Shown piece by piece: positions 7,262 to 14,878 of a stretch of 17,073 nt of DNA (position 1 is its first letter; every line of letters starts with the position of its first letter). The notes beneath the pieces are model-generated. The model ran no database searches. It had not been told where the DNA came from and was given only the letters and a program-made list of their open reading frames with translations. Location: positions 1-17,073 of the forward strand of contig DAHXNM010000298.1 of NCBI GenBank assembly GCA_027365375.1, written 5' to 3'. The DNA is from Ferrimicrobium sp. (GTDB lineage: Bacteria > Actinomycetota > Acidimicrobiia > Acidimicrobiales > Acidimicrobiaceae). A program made the position numbers and the translations under genes.

Positions 7262-8895
7262 TATCAGAGAGACGACCTGAACTAGGTGCTCGCTGGCTTG
7301 GACGTGTTGGATATGAGGACGCGTTGGTTCTTCAGCAGCGGCTTCGTGAAGGCGTATCCTCTCGCCTCTTGCTTCTTGAGCATCCTCACGTCTATACGAT
7401 GGGAGTAAGGACCGATCCGGCACATTTGTTAGTCGATCCAGCCACGGTGAATGCGGTTGCGTGTTGGACGGATCGAGGGGGGGATATCACCTATCATGGC
7501 CCGGGGCAACTGGTGGGCTACCCGATCATTGATGTTCCTGTTGGACCGGATTCCACGCCACGGTATGTGCATACGCTTGAAGCATCGTTGATTGCACTGC
7601 TTGCTTCTTACGGGATCGAGGCATACACCCTGGACGAGTTTCCAGGGGTGTGGGTTGGTCCTCGAGAGGCACCTCGCAAGATCGCGGCGATTGGAGTCAA
7701 GCTGTCGCGTGGGCGATCTATGCATGGTTTTGCCTTGAACGTCCACACCGATCTTTCGATGTTCAGCCATATCGTACCTTGCGGTATTGCTGATAAGGCT
7801 GTTACGTCCATGGAGGCTGAAGGAATTCACGCGTCGGTGGCCGAGGTGGCTCGGAGCTATGCGAAGCATTTTGCGAGTGGTTTTGGTTTCGATCAGCTCG
7901 ATTATCAGGGTGTGGATGACACTTCGCAAATTGCTGTTATCGCAAATCGTGGAAAGTCCGCGGATGCTGTCGCATCTCGACTGAACCAGCGTTTGGCCAA
8001 GGCCGGATTCTCCTTTGATACTGCGGTGCCATATGTGTCGCGAAAGCCAGAATGGGTAAGGAGTGAGGTCAATCTGGGCGAGGAGTATCGTTCGCTGCAG
8101 CATCTCGTCAGAGATTTGAATCTTGTCACCGTGTGCGAGGAGGCGGGCTGCCCGAATATCTATGAGTGTTGGAAGGATGGTACGGCTACATTCATGATCA
8201 ACGGGGAGCGTTGCACTCGTGCTTGTGGATTCTGTCTCGTCGACACGTCTAAACCTCTACCCCTCGACCCATCGGAACCCAAGCGGGTAGCCGAAGCCGT
8301 TGCGGCTTTGAAGTTATCGTTTGCTGTTGTTACCGCCGTAGCTCGTGACGATCTAGATGATGGAGGTTCTGAAGCTTTTGCTGCCACTATCCATGAGATA
8401 CGGGAGATGAATCCGGCGTGTTCGGTAGAGGTCTTGATACCCGATTTTAAGGGTGATCAGGTTTCGTTGGAGAAGGTCTTGCAGGCGCGACCTGATGTTT
8501 TGAACCACAACCTGGAGACGGTGTTGCGGCTCCACCGTGCTGTTCGTCCATCTGCTAACTATGTACGCTCGTTGACGGTATTGGCACGCGCCAAAGAGTT
8601 TGGCTTGACGACAAAGTCAGGTCTCATCGTCGGGATGGGTGAGTCTATCCCGGAGCTTAAGTCTGTGATGAGGGACATCCGCTCGGTTGGCGTCGATATC
8701 CTAACTGTTGGACAGTATTTGCGACCCACCCGTGATCATCTGCCTGTGTCGCGATACTATCATCCAGACGAATTCGCTGCTTTGCGCGAGTATGCCATGA
8801 GTCTAGGTTTTCGCTATGTCGAGGCCTCTCCCCTTGCCAGATCTTCGTACCATGCACGTCAAGGGTCTGATGCCGCTGCGGGAGCGATGGCGTGA
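7258..8895 (+). CDS. lipB-lipA: Bifunctional octanoyltransferase-lipoyl synthase (LipB-LipA fusion)
   Basis: One 545-residue frame carries both steps of endogenous protein lipoylation. LipB moves octanoate from acyl carrier protein to the lipoyl-domain lysine; LipA, a radical-SAM iron-sulfur enzyme, inserts two sulfurs. LipB part, about 1-225: DRGGDITYHGPGQLVGYP near 72-89, PGVWVG, Lys141 in RKIAAIGVK, MHGFALNV, and nucleophile Cys175 in HIVPCGI. LipA part, about 255-545: RKPEWVRS; auxiliary-cluster cysteines 293, 298 and 304 in TVCEEAGCPNIYECW; radical-SAM CxxxCxxC cysteines 319, 323 and 326; LNHNLETV; GLIVGMGE; and C-terminal ARSSYHA. About 30 residues join them, with no stop or decayed stretch. 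Start GTG 7258 overlaps the E2 stop (GTGA) and has GGGAG 8 nt upstream; the TTG at 7243 contains that site. LipB and LipA are usually separate, adjacent genes. Internal GTG codons near the junction lack ribosome sites, so separate LipA synthesis is unlikely. Confidence 0.95.
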   Translation: MISERRPELGARWLGRVGYEDALVLQQRLREGVSSRLLLLEHPHVYTMGVRTDPAHLLVDPATVNAVACWTDRGGDITYHGPGQLVGYPIIDVPVGPDSTPRYVHTLEASLIALLASYGIEAYTLDEFPGVWVGPREAPRKIAAIGVKLSRGRSMHGFALNVHTDLSMFSHIVPCGIADKAVTSMEAEGIHASVAEVARSYAKHFASGFGFDQLDYQGVDDTSQIAVIANRGKSADAVASRLNQRLAKAGFSFDTAVPYVSRKPEWVRSEVNLGEEYRSLQHLVRDLNLVTVCEEAGCPNIYECWKDGTATFMINGERCTRACGFCLVDTSKPLPLDPSEPKRVAEAVAALKLSFAVVTAVARDDLDDGGSEAFAATIHEIREMNPACSVEVLIPDFKGDQVSLEKVLQARPDVLNHNLETVLRLHRAVRPSANYVRSLTVLARAKEFGLTTKSGLIVGMGESIPELKSVMRDIRSVGVDILTVGQYLRPTRDHLPVSRYYHPDEFAALREYAMSLGFRYVEASPLARSSYHARQGSDAAAGAMA

Positions 8896-10016
8896 TCGAA
8901 CGGTCGCAATTTGAAACCGCATATTTGAGTCGGCAGGAACGTGCGCGTCGGCAACTCCAACAGGACGGTGTTGATGCACTCTTGGTCACTTTGGGGCGTG
9001 AATTGCCATGGCTGATTGGCTATGAGGCAATGCCACTCGAACGCATTACATGTCTCTATATGGATGCTAACGGTGCTGTACGCTTGATTATCCCGAAACT
9101 GGAGGCGCCAAGGGTCAGACCACTACCCGGGCTCGAACTTGTTCCGTGGACCGACGGTGAAGATCCGTTTGTACTGCTTGGCTCGATGATTAGCGATGCA
9201 AAGGTAGTTGCTATCGATGACCGCTGTATGGCTGGGTGGCTTCTTCCGCTGATGGGACACGCTAATGAGGCCAGTTTTAGGTCGGGCACATCGTTGTTGA
9301 ACCCTTTGCGGCGACAAAAGGACGCTCTGGAGATCGAGATGCTAGAGCTGGCGGCGAGTGCTGCCGATAGGGTTGCAGACCGGCTCATTCGTGGGGAGAT
9401 ACCGGTCGCACTTCGTCAGGAGCGTGACGTGGCAAGAGAAATTGGCGAGGCTCTTTGTGAAGAGGGGCACGCCAAGGTGAACTTTACAATCGTCGGAAGT
9501 GGTCCTAATTCGGCGTCGCCACATCACGATCCCACTACCCGGATAATTACTCCTGGAGATGCACTGGTTCTGGACTTCGGGGGGACGTATTCTGTTGGCG
9601 AGGAGCCAGGATACTGCTCGGACATGACTCGTACCTTTGTTGTCGGCGAAGTCCCAGAAGGTTTTGATGAGCTCTACGAAGTCCTCCTTAATGCTCAGAC
9701 GCACGCTCGTGAGAACATTCATGTTGGGATGTCTGGTAACGATGCAGATCAGGTTGCACGCAAGCTGATTGTTGACGCCGGGTTTGGAGAATACTTTGTC
9801 CATCGCCTTGGGCATGGAATTGGCCTGGATGAACATGAAGATCCGTACCTATCCAGCGATAATCCAGCTTTGCTGGAGGCAGGGACCACGTTTTCTATTG
9901 AACCAGGAATCTATATTCCAGGGCGCTATGGCGCGCGGATAGAGGATATCGTCTACCTAGACGAAGATGGTGTTCGTTCCCTCAATCAGGCGGAGCGAGA
10001 ACTTATCGTTCTATAG
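8892..10016 (+). CDS. M24 family metallopeptidase (Xaa-Pro aminopeptidase / prolidase type)
   Basis: Cytosolic dinuclear-metal 'pita-bread' peptidase, 374 residues; family members remove N-terminal residues before proline or split Xaa-Pro dipeptides. An N-terminal creatinase-like domain spans about 1-140 and the catalytic domain about 145-374. All five metal ligands are visible: Asp228 (LVLDFGG), Asp244 (CSDMTRTF), His308 (RLGHGIG), Glu337 (FSIEPGIY) and Glu351 (GARIEDIV). The accessory His211 (SPHHDPTTR) and His315 (DEHEDPY) are also present. Whether it acts on dipeptides or longer peptides cannot be decided here. The GTG start overlaps the lipBA stop as GTGA, with GGGAG 7 nt upstream, so it is translationally coupled to the lipoylation genes. 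It is the last gene of the run. Confidence 0.92.
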   Translation: MIERSQFETAYLSRQERARRQLQQDGVDALLVTLGRELPWLIGYEAMPLERITCLYMDANGAVRLIIPKLEAPRVRPLPGLELVPWTDGEDPFVLLGSMISDAKVVAIDDRCMAGWLLPLMGHANEASFRSGTSLLNPLRRQKDALEIEMLELAASAADRVADRLIRGEIPVALRQERDVAREIGEALCEEGHAKVNFTIVGSGPNSASPHHDPTTRIITPGDALVLDFGGTYSVGEEPGYCSDMTRTFVVGEVPEGFDELYEVLLNAQTHARENIHVGMSGNDADQVARKLIVDAGFGEYFVHRLGHGIGLDEHEDPYLSSDNPALLEAGTTFSIEPGIYIPGRYGARIEDIVYLDEDGVRSLNQAERELIVL

Positions 10017-10116
10017 GCGATGCATGAGGTTGTTTAGTGGGATCATTTAGGTCAGCTGCAGAAGATGTTTCGTTTTGGCGTGTTCCTGTAATGCGAAGCT
10101 GGTGGCGATCATGACG

Positions 10117-10139
10117 CTCCATCGCCCTGGGCGATGGAG
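10117..10139 (+). terminator. Strong hairpin downstream of the M24 peptidase gene
   Basis: CTCCATCGCCC and GGGCGATGGAG are perfect complements separated by a single T. Sterically this is a 9-bp stem with a 5-nt loop, about 100 nt after the stop codon. A T-rich patch (ATTTTAT) follows about 10 nt later rather than immediately, so it is a plausible but not classical intrinsic terminator of the lpd operon. Confidence 0.5.
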
Positions 10140-10189
10140 AGCAGCCTATTTTATCTCTGGCCGATTCTTTCTCTCGAGATCTGATGCGA

Positions 10190-10213
10190 ACCGGTAGATA
10201 CGCTCTACCTGGT
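10190..10213. repeat. Hairpin in the convergent gap
   Basis: ACCGGTAGA pairs with TCTACC-GGT with one bulged T around a TACGC loop. It lies about 50 nt after the first hairpin. Function unknown; it was examined as a tRNA arm and no tRNA could be built around it. Confidence 0.4.
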
Positions 10214-10561
10214 GGATTCAGCAAGACATTTCCGCTCGTTTGCTGCTGGTAATTTGCGCCGAGACGTCGATGGATGTATGCTGAAGTGAATGTCTGGCCG
10301 CACGGGATGCGCAGACTTGAAGTCCGTCTACGGCCTCGTTGGAGATCCCTTCCCTGGAAAGTCGGCTTTTGACGATCCCGGCGCGCATGGTGAGTACCGC
10401 TGGTTGGCTCGATCGATCCACCTTGGTTGTAAGGATGCGTTCCTCTGAATGGGAAAGTTATGGCTTCATTGTCGGGCTTTATAATGGCTAAGGGGCCATC
10501 CAGGGTGAGTCTGCGCAAGCTGCTATGGATCTCATGGTCGATAGATGTGGCAATGCTGTCC

Positions 10562-10619
10562 CTAAGTTCTCTTCACTAAGTTCTGCTCCACCTCCCGATC
10601 TGCCCATCTGCTAAGTTCG
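10562..10619 (+). repeat. Three direct copies of CTAAGTTC
   Basis: The octamer occurs at 10562, 10576 and 10611 (first two copies extend to CTAAGTTCT, 14 bp apart). It could be a binding-site cluster or chance; no matching regulator is known to me. Confidence 0.4.
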
Positions 10620-10650
10620 CGATGGAGGCGACCGGAGATAGGCGTGATCA

Positions 10651-10674
10651 GCGTCTATCAATGGTGATAGATGC
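10651..10674. terminator. Hairpin downstream of metH
   Basis: GCGTCTATCA and TGATAGATGC pair as ten base pairs (one G-U or A-C pair depending on strand) around a 4-nt loop, about 100 nt past the metH stop. No U-tract follows on either strand. It may terminate or stabilise the metH transcript. Confidence 0.35.
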
Positions 10675-10770
10675 CAGAATTTAGGCTCTAAGAGCGCGTA
10701 CAATCCAGCGATTGGGGGGGGCTTCCTGCGAGACTGTTTCAGGAATGATGCTGTAATGATGGGGAGTTCG

Positions 10771-13700
10771 TTAAGCGATAAAATACTTGGCCATTGGATG
10801 GTGTGCAATGATCGCGGTCGTAGTCTGCTCTGGTTCGAGTTGGAAGTTTTCGGTGACCTGGACGCCGATTCGCCTCGCCTCTAGCAGGTTAACGAGCTTC
10901 TCATTGTCCTCCAGAGAGGGACATGCTGGGTACCCCCAGGAATAACGTCCTCCTCGATACGCTTGTTTGAAGAGGCCTGCCAAGGTAGGTCCATCCTCGT
11001 CCCCGAACCCCCACTCTTGTCGGATTCGAGCATGCCACAACTCTGCGAGCGCCTCTGTCATTTCAACACCTAGACCGTGCAGATGTAGGTAGTCCTGGTA
11101 ACGGTTATCGCGGAAGTAGTCTTGGGCTAGTTCGCTGACATGGCTACCCATTGTGGCGACATGAAATGCTACGTAGTCCAAATCCGCGCTTGCTCTGGGG
11201 CGGTAGAAGTCGGCAATACATAGGTGTGGCGGCTTGGACTGACGTGGAAATTGGAATCGAGTAAGTTCTTTTGCGCTGTTTGTTGGGTCCAGAATGATCA
11301 AGTCATTACCCTCAGAATTACACGGAAAATATCCATACACTATCTGCGGAGTTAGTGCCTGGTTTGTCTTCGCGTGATCGAGTTCGATAGCAAGTTGCGC
11401 ACGTATTCGTTCCTTGAACTCAGCATCAATCTCCCCATTCTGAGGGCGGTAACCCCATTGATGACGAAATAGAGCTGTCTCATTGAGGTAGCCAGCGATC
11501 TCCTCCAGAGCGATACCTTTCACCACGCGGGTGCCTAGAAATGGGGGGATAAAGACAGGATTGTCCATAGGAACGTCCTCGGACCGGTTGGTGCGGTCTT
11601 CGGTGTTTTCGTCTAATGCGGTTCGCATACGTTTTACTGAAGAGGCTCTTATGGTACGACCAAAATCATCGTCTATGAGATCTCCATGAGCGATCCGCAC
11701 CAGCTTGTCTAAGACATCCAAGCCCTCGAACGCATCCTTTCCATAGAATACCCGACCCTGGTAGATCTCACGAAGGTCACGCTCCACGAAGGATCGTGTC
11801 AGGGCTGCTCCTCCTAGGATCACCGGGATGTGGGCGAGGCCGCGCTGGTTCAACTCCAGCAAGTTATCGCGCATTACCAGCGTCGACTTTACCAGGAGCC
11901 CACTCATCCCTATTGCATCCGCCCGAGTCTCTAGTGCCTTGTCGATTAATTCATTGATCGCGATCTTGATCCCTAGATTGTGAACGCTAAAGCCGTTGTT
12001 GGTGAGAATGATGTCTACCAGGTTTTTCCCAATGTCGTGGACATCTCCCTTTACGGTTGCGAGGACGATTGTTCCACGGTTGCTGGATTCTGCTCGATCC
12101 ATAAATGGTTCAAGAAATGCAACAGCCTGTTTCATTGTCTCAGCTGAAGCTAGCACGAAGGGTAGTTGCATCTGTCCAGAGCCAAAGAGTTCTCCTACTT
12201 CAGCCATAGCGGATAGGAGTATTTCGTTCACTATCATGAGCGCTGGCAGGTCGGCATTCAGCGCCTCCTGCAGGTCGGCCTCTAGCCCTACACGGTTCCC
12301 ATCGACGATTCTACGATATAGTCTTGCATCAACCGGCAATGACGCTAGCTCTGGACCTACCTCTTTAAGGCTGTCGGTAGATTCGAATAGTTCAATGAGG
12401 CGTGAAAGAGGATCATAATCTCCATGTCTGCGATCATAAATCAGATCTAAACATACTTCTTGTATTTCATTAGGTATCTTCGTGAGTGGAATGATCTTCG
12501 ATGGATGCAGTATCGCCATCGTAAGACCATTAACTCTGCACTCCTCGAGAAATACAGAGTTGAGTACCTCTCGGGCGGCCGCTTTTAGACCAAACGAAAT
12601 GTTTGAAAGCCCAATTATTATATGGGAGTCAGGGAAGGTCTCATGGATAAGTCGAATCCCTTCGATGGTAGCCTTGGCGTCCTGGCGTGACTCTTCCATT
12701 CCGGTAGTGATCGGCAACACTAGCGGATCAAAGATCAAGTCGGCCGGGTCCAAGCCATAACGAGTCGTGGCGATCTTCGCGATAGCGGTGGCTGCTCTCA
12801 GCTTCCACTCTGGAGTGCGGGCTTGCCCTTCTTCGTCGATACAGGTCGCCACCACGGCGGTGCCAAAACGTTGGGCAAGGGTGAGAAACTTGTCGAGACG
12901 TGAACCGGGGGCATCGCCCTCCTCAAGATTGACGGAGTTGAGGATCGTTCGCCCCCCGAGATGAAGCAGCGCTACTCCAATAACTTCTGCCTCTGTCGAG
13001 TCAAGCATGATGGGAAGTGTTGCCGCCGTTGCGAGCCGAGTGGCTAGTTCGCGCATATTTTCGACGCCATTCTCGCCTGTGTAGTCCACGCAGAGGTCGA
13101 TGAGGTGAGCGCCGTCTCTGACCTGTTCTTGGGCCATTGCGACACAGGTGTCGTAGTCGTGGTCGAGTAGTGCCTCACGGAATCGCTTCGAGCCGTTCGC
13201 GTTCGTTCGCTCGCCGACGTTTAGAAGTGAGGTCTCTTGGCGAAGGGAGACGGAGGAGTAGAGTGATGCGACCTCAGGCTCAAAGTTGGTAATCCGTGAC
13301 TGGGGGGTTAGATCGCGACAGGCTGTTACTACTGCTTGTAGATGGTCAGGAGTGGTTCCACAACATCCACCGATGACGCTAACGCCAAAGTCCTGGACGA
13401 AGCGCTTAAGCGATGAGGCTAGTTGATCAGGAGTGAGGTCGTAGTGCATCTTGCCTTCTTGCACCGTTGGCAATCCTGCATTTGGAAGGCAAGATATTGG
13501 CACGGGACTGTGTTCGGCGAGATAGCGCAGATGCTCACTCATCTCGGTTGGGCCCGTGGCGCAGTTGATGCCAAATACGGTGGGTTTCATCGCTGCCAGC
13601 GACGCAACAGCTGCTCCTATCTCGGTACCCGGTAGCATCCGGCCGGTGAGTTCGATGGTCACCTGCAGCTGCAATGGTACTGATCTACCCTCAATCCCCA

Positions 13701-14232
13701 TCGCTTGGCGAGCCCCGATTATTGCGGCTTTTGCCGAGAGAATATCATATACAGTCTCGATGACCAACAGATCCACGCCACCGGCGAGGAGGCCGGATGC
13801 CTGGTCGCGGTAGGCATCGACCAACGTGGTGAACTCGATCTGATTGAGGGTAGGGAGTTTGGTCCCTGGCCCCATGCTACCGGCTACAAAGCGAGGGTGA
13901 TTAGCGGTCGAGTAATCTCTGGCTACCCCAACGGCAAGTCGAGCAGCAGCCTCGTTAAGTGCGCGAGCTTCTGACGCCAGGCCGTATTCGGCTAGAACTG
14001 GCGCGAGGGCTCCAAAGGTGTCGGTCTCAATCACGTCGACTCCCACCTCCAAAAATGAGGCGTGTAGCTGCTCAATGACCTCTGGCTTCGTACGTACTAG
14101 TATTTCGTTGCAACCCTCGAGACGCTCTCCGCCGAAGTCGTCAGCGGTGAGCTCGCGGAGCTGCAGGTTGGTGCCAGTCGCCCCATCAAAGATGACGATC
14201 TGTTCTTGGATTAGCCGGGCGTAATCAAGCAT
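10771..14232 (-). CDS. metH: Cobalamin-dependent methionine synthase, full five-module form
   Basis: Transfers a methyl group from methyltetrahydrofolate through enzyme-bound cobalamin to homocysteine. The 1153 residues show every module. Homocysteine domain, about 1-305, has zinc ligands Cys224 (GINCATG) and Cys290-Cys291 (GGCCGTTPDH). The pterin domain, about 335-590, has NVGERTNANGSKRF and MLDSTE. The B12 cap is about 630-720. The B12 domain, about 721-855, has the cobalt-ligating His730-732 region in GDVHDIGKN (DxHxxG), SGLLVKS and ILGGAAL. The reactivation domain, about 890-1153, has the AdoMet-binding RYSWGYPACPS near 1096-1106. Slightly shorter than E. coli MetH (1227). The ATG at 14232 is chosen over a TTG six bases earlier because TAGCCT ends 7 nt before the ATG, the leaderless spacing, and would almost touch the TTG. 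No metF is adjacent. Confidence 0.95.
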   Translation of the reverse strand: MLDYARLIQEQIVIFDGATGTNLQLRELTADDFGGERLEGCNEILVRTKPEVIEQLHASFLEVGVDVIETDTFGALAPVLAEYGLASEARALNEAAARLAVGVARDYSTANHPRFVAGSMGPGTKLPTLNQIEFTTLVDAYRDQASGLLAGGVDLLVIETVYDILSAKAAIIGARQAMGIEGRSVPLQLQVTIELTGRMLPGTEIGAAVASLAAMKPTVFGINCATGPTEMSEHLRYLAEHSPVPISCLPNAGLPTVQEGKMHYDLTPDQLASSLKRFVQDFGVSVIGGCCGTTPDHLQAVVTACRDLTPQSRITNFEPEVASLYSSVSLRQETSLLNVGERTNANGSKRFREALLDHDYDTCVAMAQEQVRDGAHLIDLCVDYTGENGVENMRELATRLATAATLPIMLDSTEAEVIGVALLHLGGRTILNSVNLEEGDAPGSRLDKFLTLAQRFGTAVVATCIDEEGQARTPEWKLRAATAIAKIATTRYGLDPADLIFDPLVLPITTGMEESRQDAKATIEGIRLIHETFPDSHIIIGLSNISFGLKAAAREVLNSVFLEECRVNGLTMAILHPSKIIPLTKIPNEIQEVCLDLIYDRRHGDYDPLSRLIELFESTDSLKEVGPELASLPVDARLYRRIVDGNRVGLEADLQEALNADLPALMIVNEILLSAMAEVGELFGSGQMQLPFVLASAETMKQAVAFLEPFMDRAESSNRGTIVLATVKGDVHDIGKNLVDIILTNNGFSVHNLGIKIAINELIDKALETRADAIGMSGLLVKSTLVMRDNLLELNQRGLAHIPVILGGAALTRSFVERDLREIYQGRVFYGKDAFEGLDVLDKLVRIAHGDLIDDDFGRTIRASSVKRMRTALDENTEDRTNRSEDVPMDNPVFIPPFLGTRVVKGIALEEIAGYLNETALFRHQWGYRPQNGEIDAEFKERIRAQLAIELDHAKTNQALTPQIVYGYFPCNSEGNDLIILDPTNSAKELTRFQFPRQSKPPHLCIADFYRPRASADLDYVAFHVATMGSHVSELAQDYFRDNRYQDYLHLHGLGVEMTEALAELWHARIRQEWGFGDEDGPTLAGLFKQAYRGGRYSWGYPACPSLEDNEKLVNLLEARRIGVQVTENFQLEPEQTTTAIIAHHPMAKYFIA

Positions 14233-14238
14233 GCGCAA

Positions 14239-14245
14239 TAGGCTA
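14239..14245. promoter_or_regulatory. Overlapping divergent -10 elements for metH and the adenosyltransferase gene
   Basis: The heptamer TAGGCTA reads as TAGGCT on the plus strand (14239-14244) and TAGCCT on the minus strand (14245-14240), so both strands offer a TAnnnT -10 in the same place. Leftward it predicts a leaderless metH mRNA; rightward it predicts a leader of about 30 nt carrying GAGGAG at 14268-14273. The whole gap is 48 bp. No good -35 was found for either direction. Confidence 0.45.
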
Positions 14246-14280
14246 GTAGCTGGTGAACAGCGTCTTCGAGGAGTGGTGTT

Positions 14281-14826
14281 ATGAAGATCTATACAAAGAC
14301 GGGTGATGGTGGAACAACCGGCTTACTCTATGGCGGCAGAGTTCCAAAGGATTCGGTGCAGGTTGAGCTCAATGGTGCAGTCGACGAGGCGCAATCACAG
14401 ATTGGAGTTGTGCGTGCACACGCCTCTGGAGAGCTCGCGGAGATCTGTCGTGAGCTCGAACTCGATCTTTGGATATTGATGGCGGAGGTTGCTACTCAAA
14501 CTGAAAAGCGTGACCACCTCACAGCTGGAAAGACGTTGGTGACTGCGTCGATGGTGACGCACTTGGAGGAGTTGATTGACCAGTTTGCCGCCCGTTTTGT
14601 ACTCCCTAAGGAGTTTGTTGTTCCAGGGGAAGAGATCGTGGCCGCCTTTCTTGACGTTGCTCGCACGGTGGTGCGGCGAGCTGAACGTTACAGTGTTGGT
14701 TTCGTTCGAGAGGCTTCGGATTCATTAGTGCAGGTATATCTCAATCGACTGTCGGATCTCCTATGGACGTTGGCTCGTTGGAGCGAGGGCGCCTCACTGA
14801 CCGCTCGAGAGGCCAAGCACGCCTAG
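14281..14826 (+). CDS. pduO: Cob(I)alamin adenosyltransferase, PduO type
   Basis: Transfers the adenosyl group of ATP to cob(I)alamin, giving adenosylcobalamin, the coenzyme of methylmalonyl-CoA-type mutases. The protein has 181 residues, the usual size. The N-terminal ATP loop IYTKTGDGGTTGLLYGG (3-19) is intact, followed by GAVDEAQSQIG with Asp35-Glu36, the arginine-rich helix ARTVVRRAER (127-136) and the C-terminal YLNRLSDLLWTLAR (153-166) with Asn155, all PduO/MMAB hallmarks. ATG is preceded by GAGGAG with a 7-nt spacer. It is divergent from metH with shared promoter DNA, and an adenosylcobalamin-dependent mutase is encoded 2 kb to the right, so the context fits its role. pepA follows after 52 nt with its own strong ribosome site, so the two may be cotranscribed. 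Confidence 0.95.
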   Translation: MKIYTKTGDGGTTGLLYGGRVPKDSVQVELNGAVDEAQSQIGVVRAHASGELAEICRELELDLWILMAEVATQTEKRDHLTAGKTLVTASMVTHLEELIDQFAARFVLPKEFVVPGEEIVAAFLDVARTVVRRAERYSVGFVREASDSLVQVYLNRLSDLLWTLARWSEGASLTAREAKHA

Positions 14827-14878
14827 GGTGCAAAGTGAAATAATTGTTGCCAATAGTTAACTCAAGAAGGAGGATGGA

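Larger units (their letters stand above)
10017..10770. other. Gene-free region between convergent transcripts
   Basis: About 750 bp between the M24 peptidase and metH, both of which end here. Frames on either strand are short, lack family motifs and lack ribosome sites with good spacing. The region holds three hairpins (10117-10139, 10190-10213, 10651-10674), three CTAAGTTC copies (10562, 10576, 10611) and eight consecutive G at 10714-10721. No tRNA or known RNA family was recognised. It could hide a small RNA or be the debris of a lost gene. Confidence 0.6.

Noticed and set aside
7429..8103. 224-codon frame antisense to lipBA
   Set aside because: No family motif, no ribosome site, lies opposite the most conserved part of LipB; explained as a shadow of the coding strand.
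9342..9836. 164-codon frame antisense to the M24 peptidase
   Set aside because: Low-complexity mix without recognisable motifs, opposite catalytic residues of a clear gene.
10190..10213. Possible tRNA arm
   Set aside because: No acceptor stem, T-arm or CCA-like end could be paired around it.
10003..10518. 171-codon frame on the minus strand in the convergent gap
   Set aside because: Arg/Ser/Pro-rich composition, no motif, runs through the strong hairpin and into the peptidase gene.
10460..10579. 39-codon plus-strand frame starting ATG 10460
   Set aside because: Ribosome site too close and imperfect, product unrecognised; the upstream -35 for a promoter is missing.
14233..14238. TTG 14238 as the metH start
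   Set aside because: It lies one base from the -10 hexamer TAGCCT and has no ribosome site; ATG 14232 has the leaderless spacing.
14233..14280. Cobalamin riboswitch between metH and the adenosyltransferase
   Set aside because: The gap is 48 bp, far too short, and no B12-box-like sequence is present.
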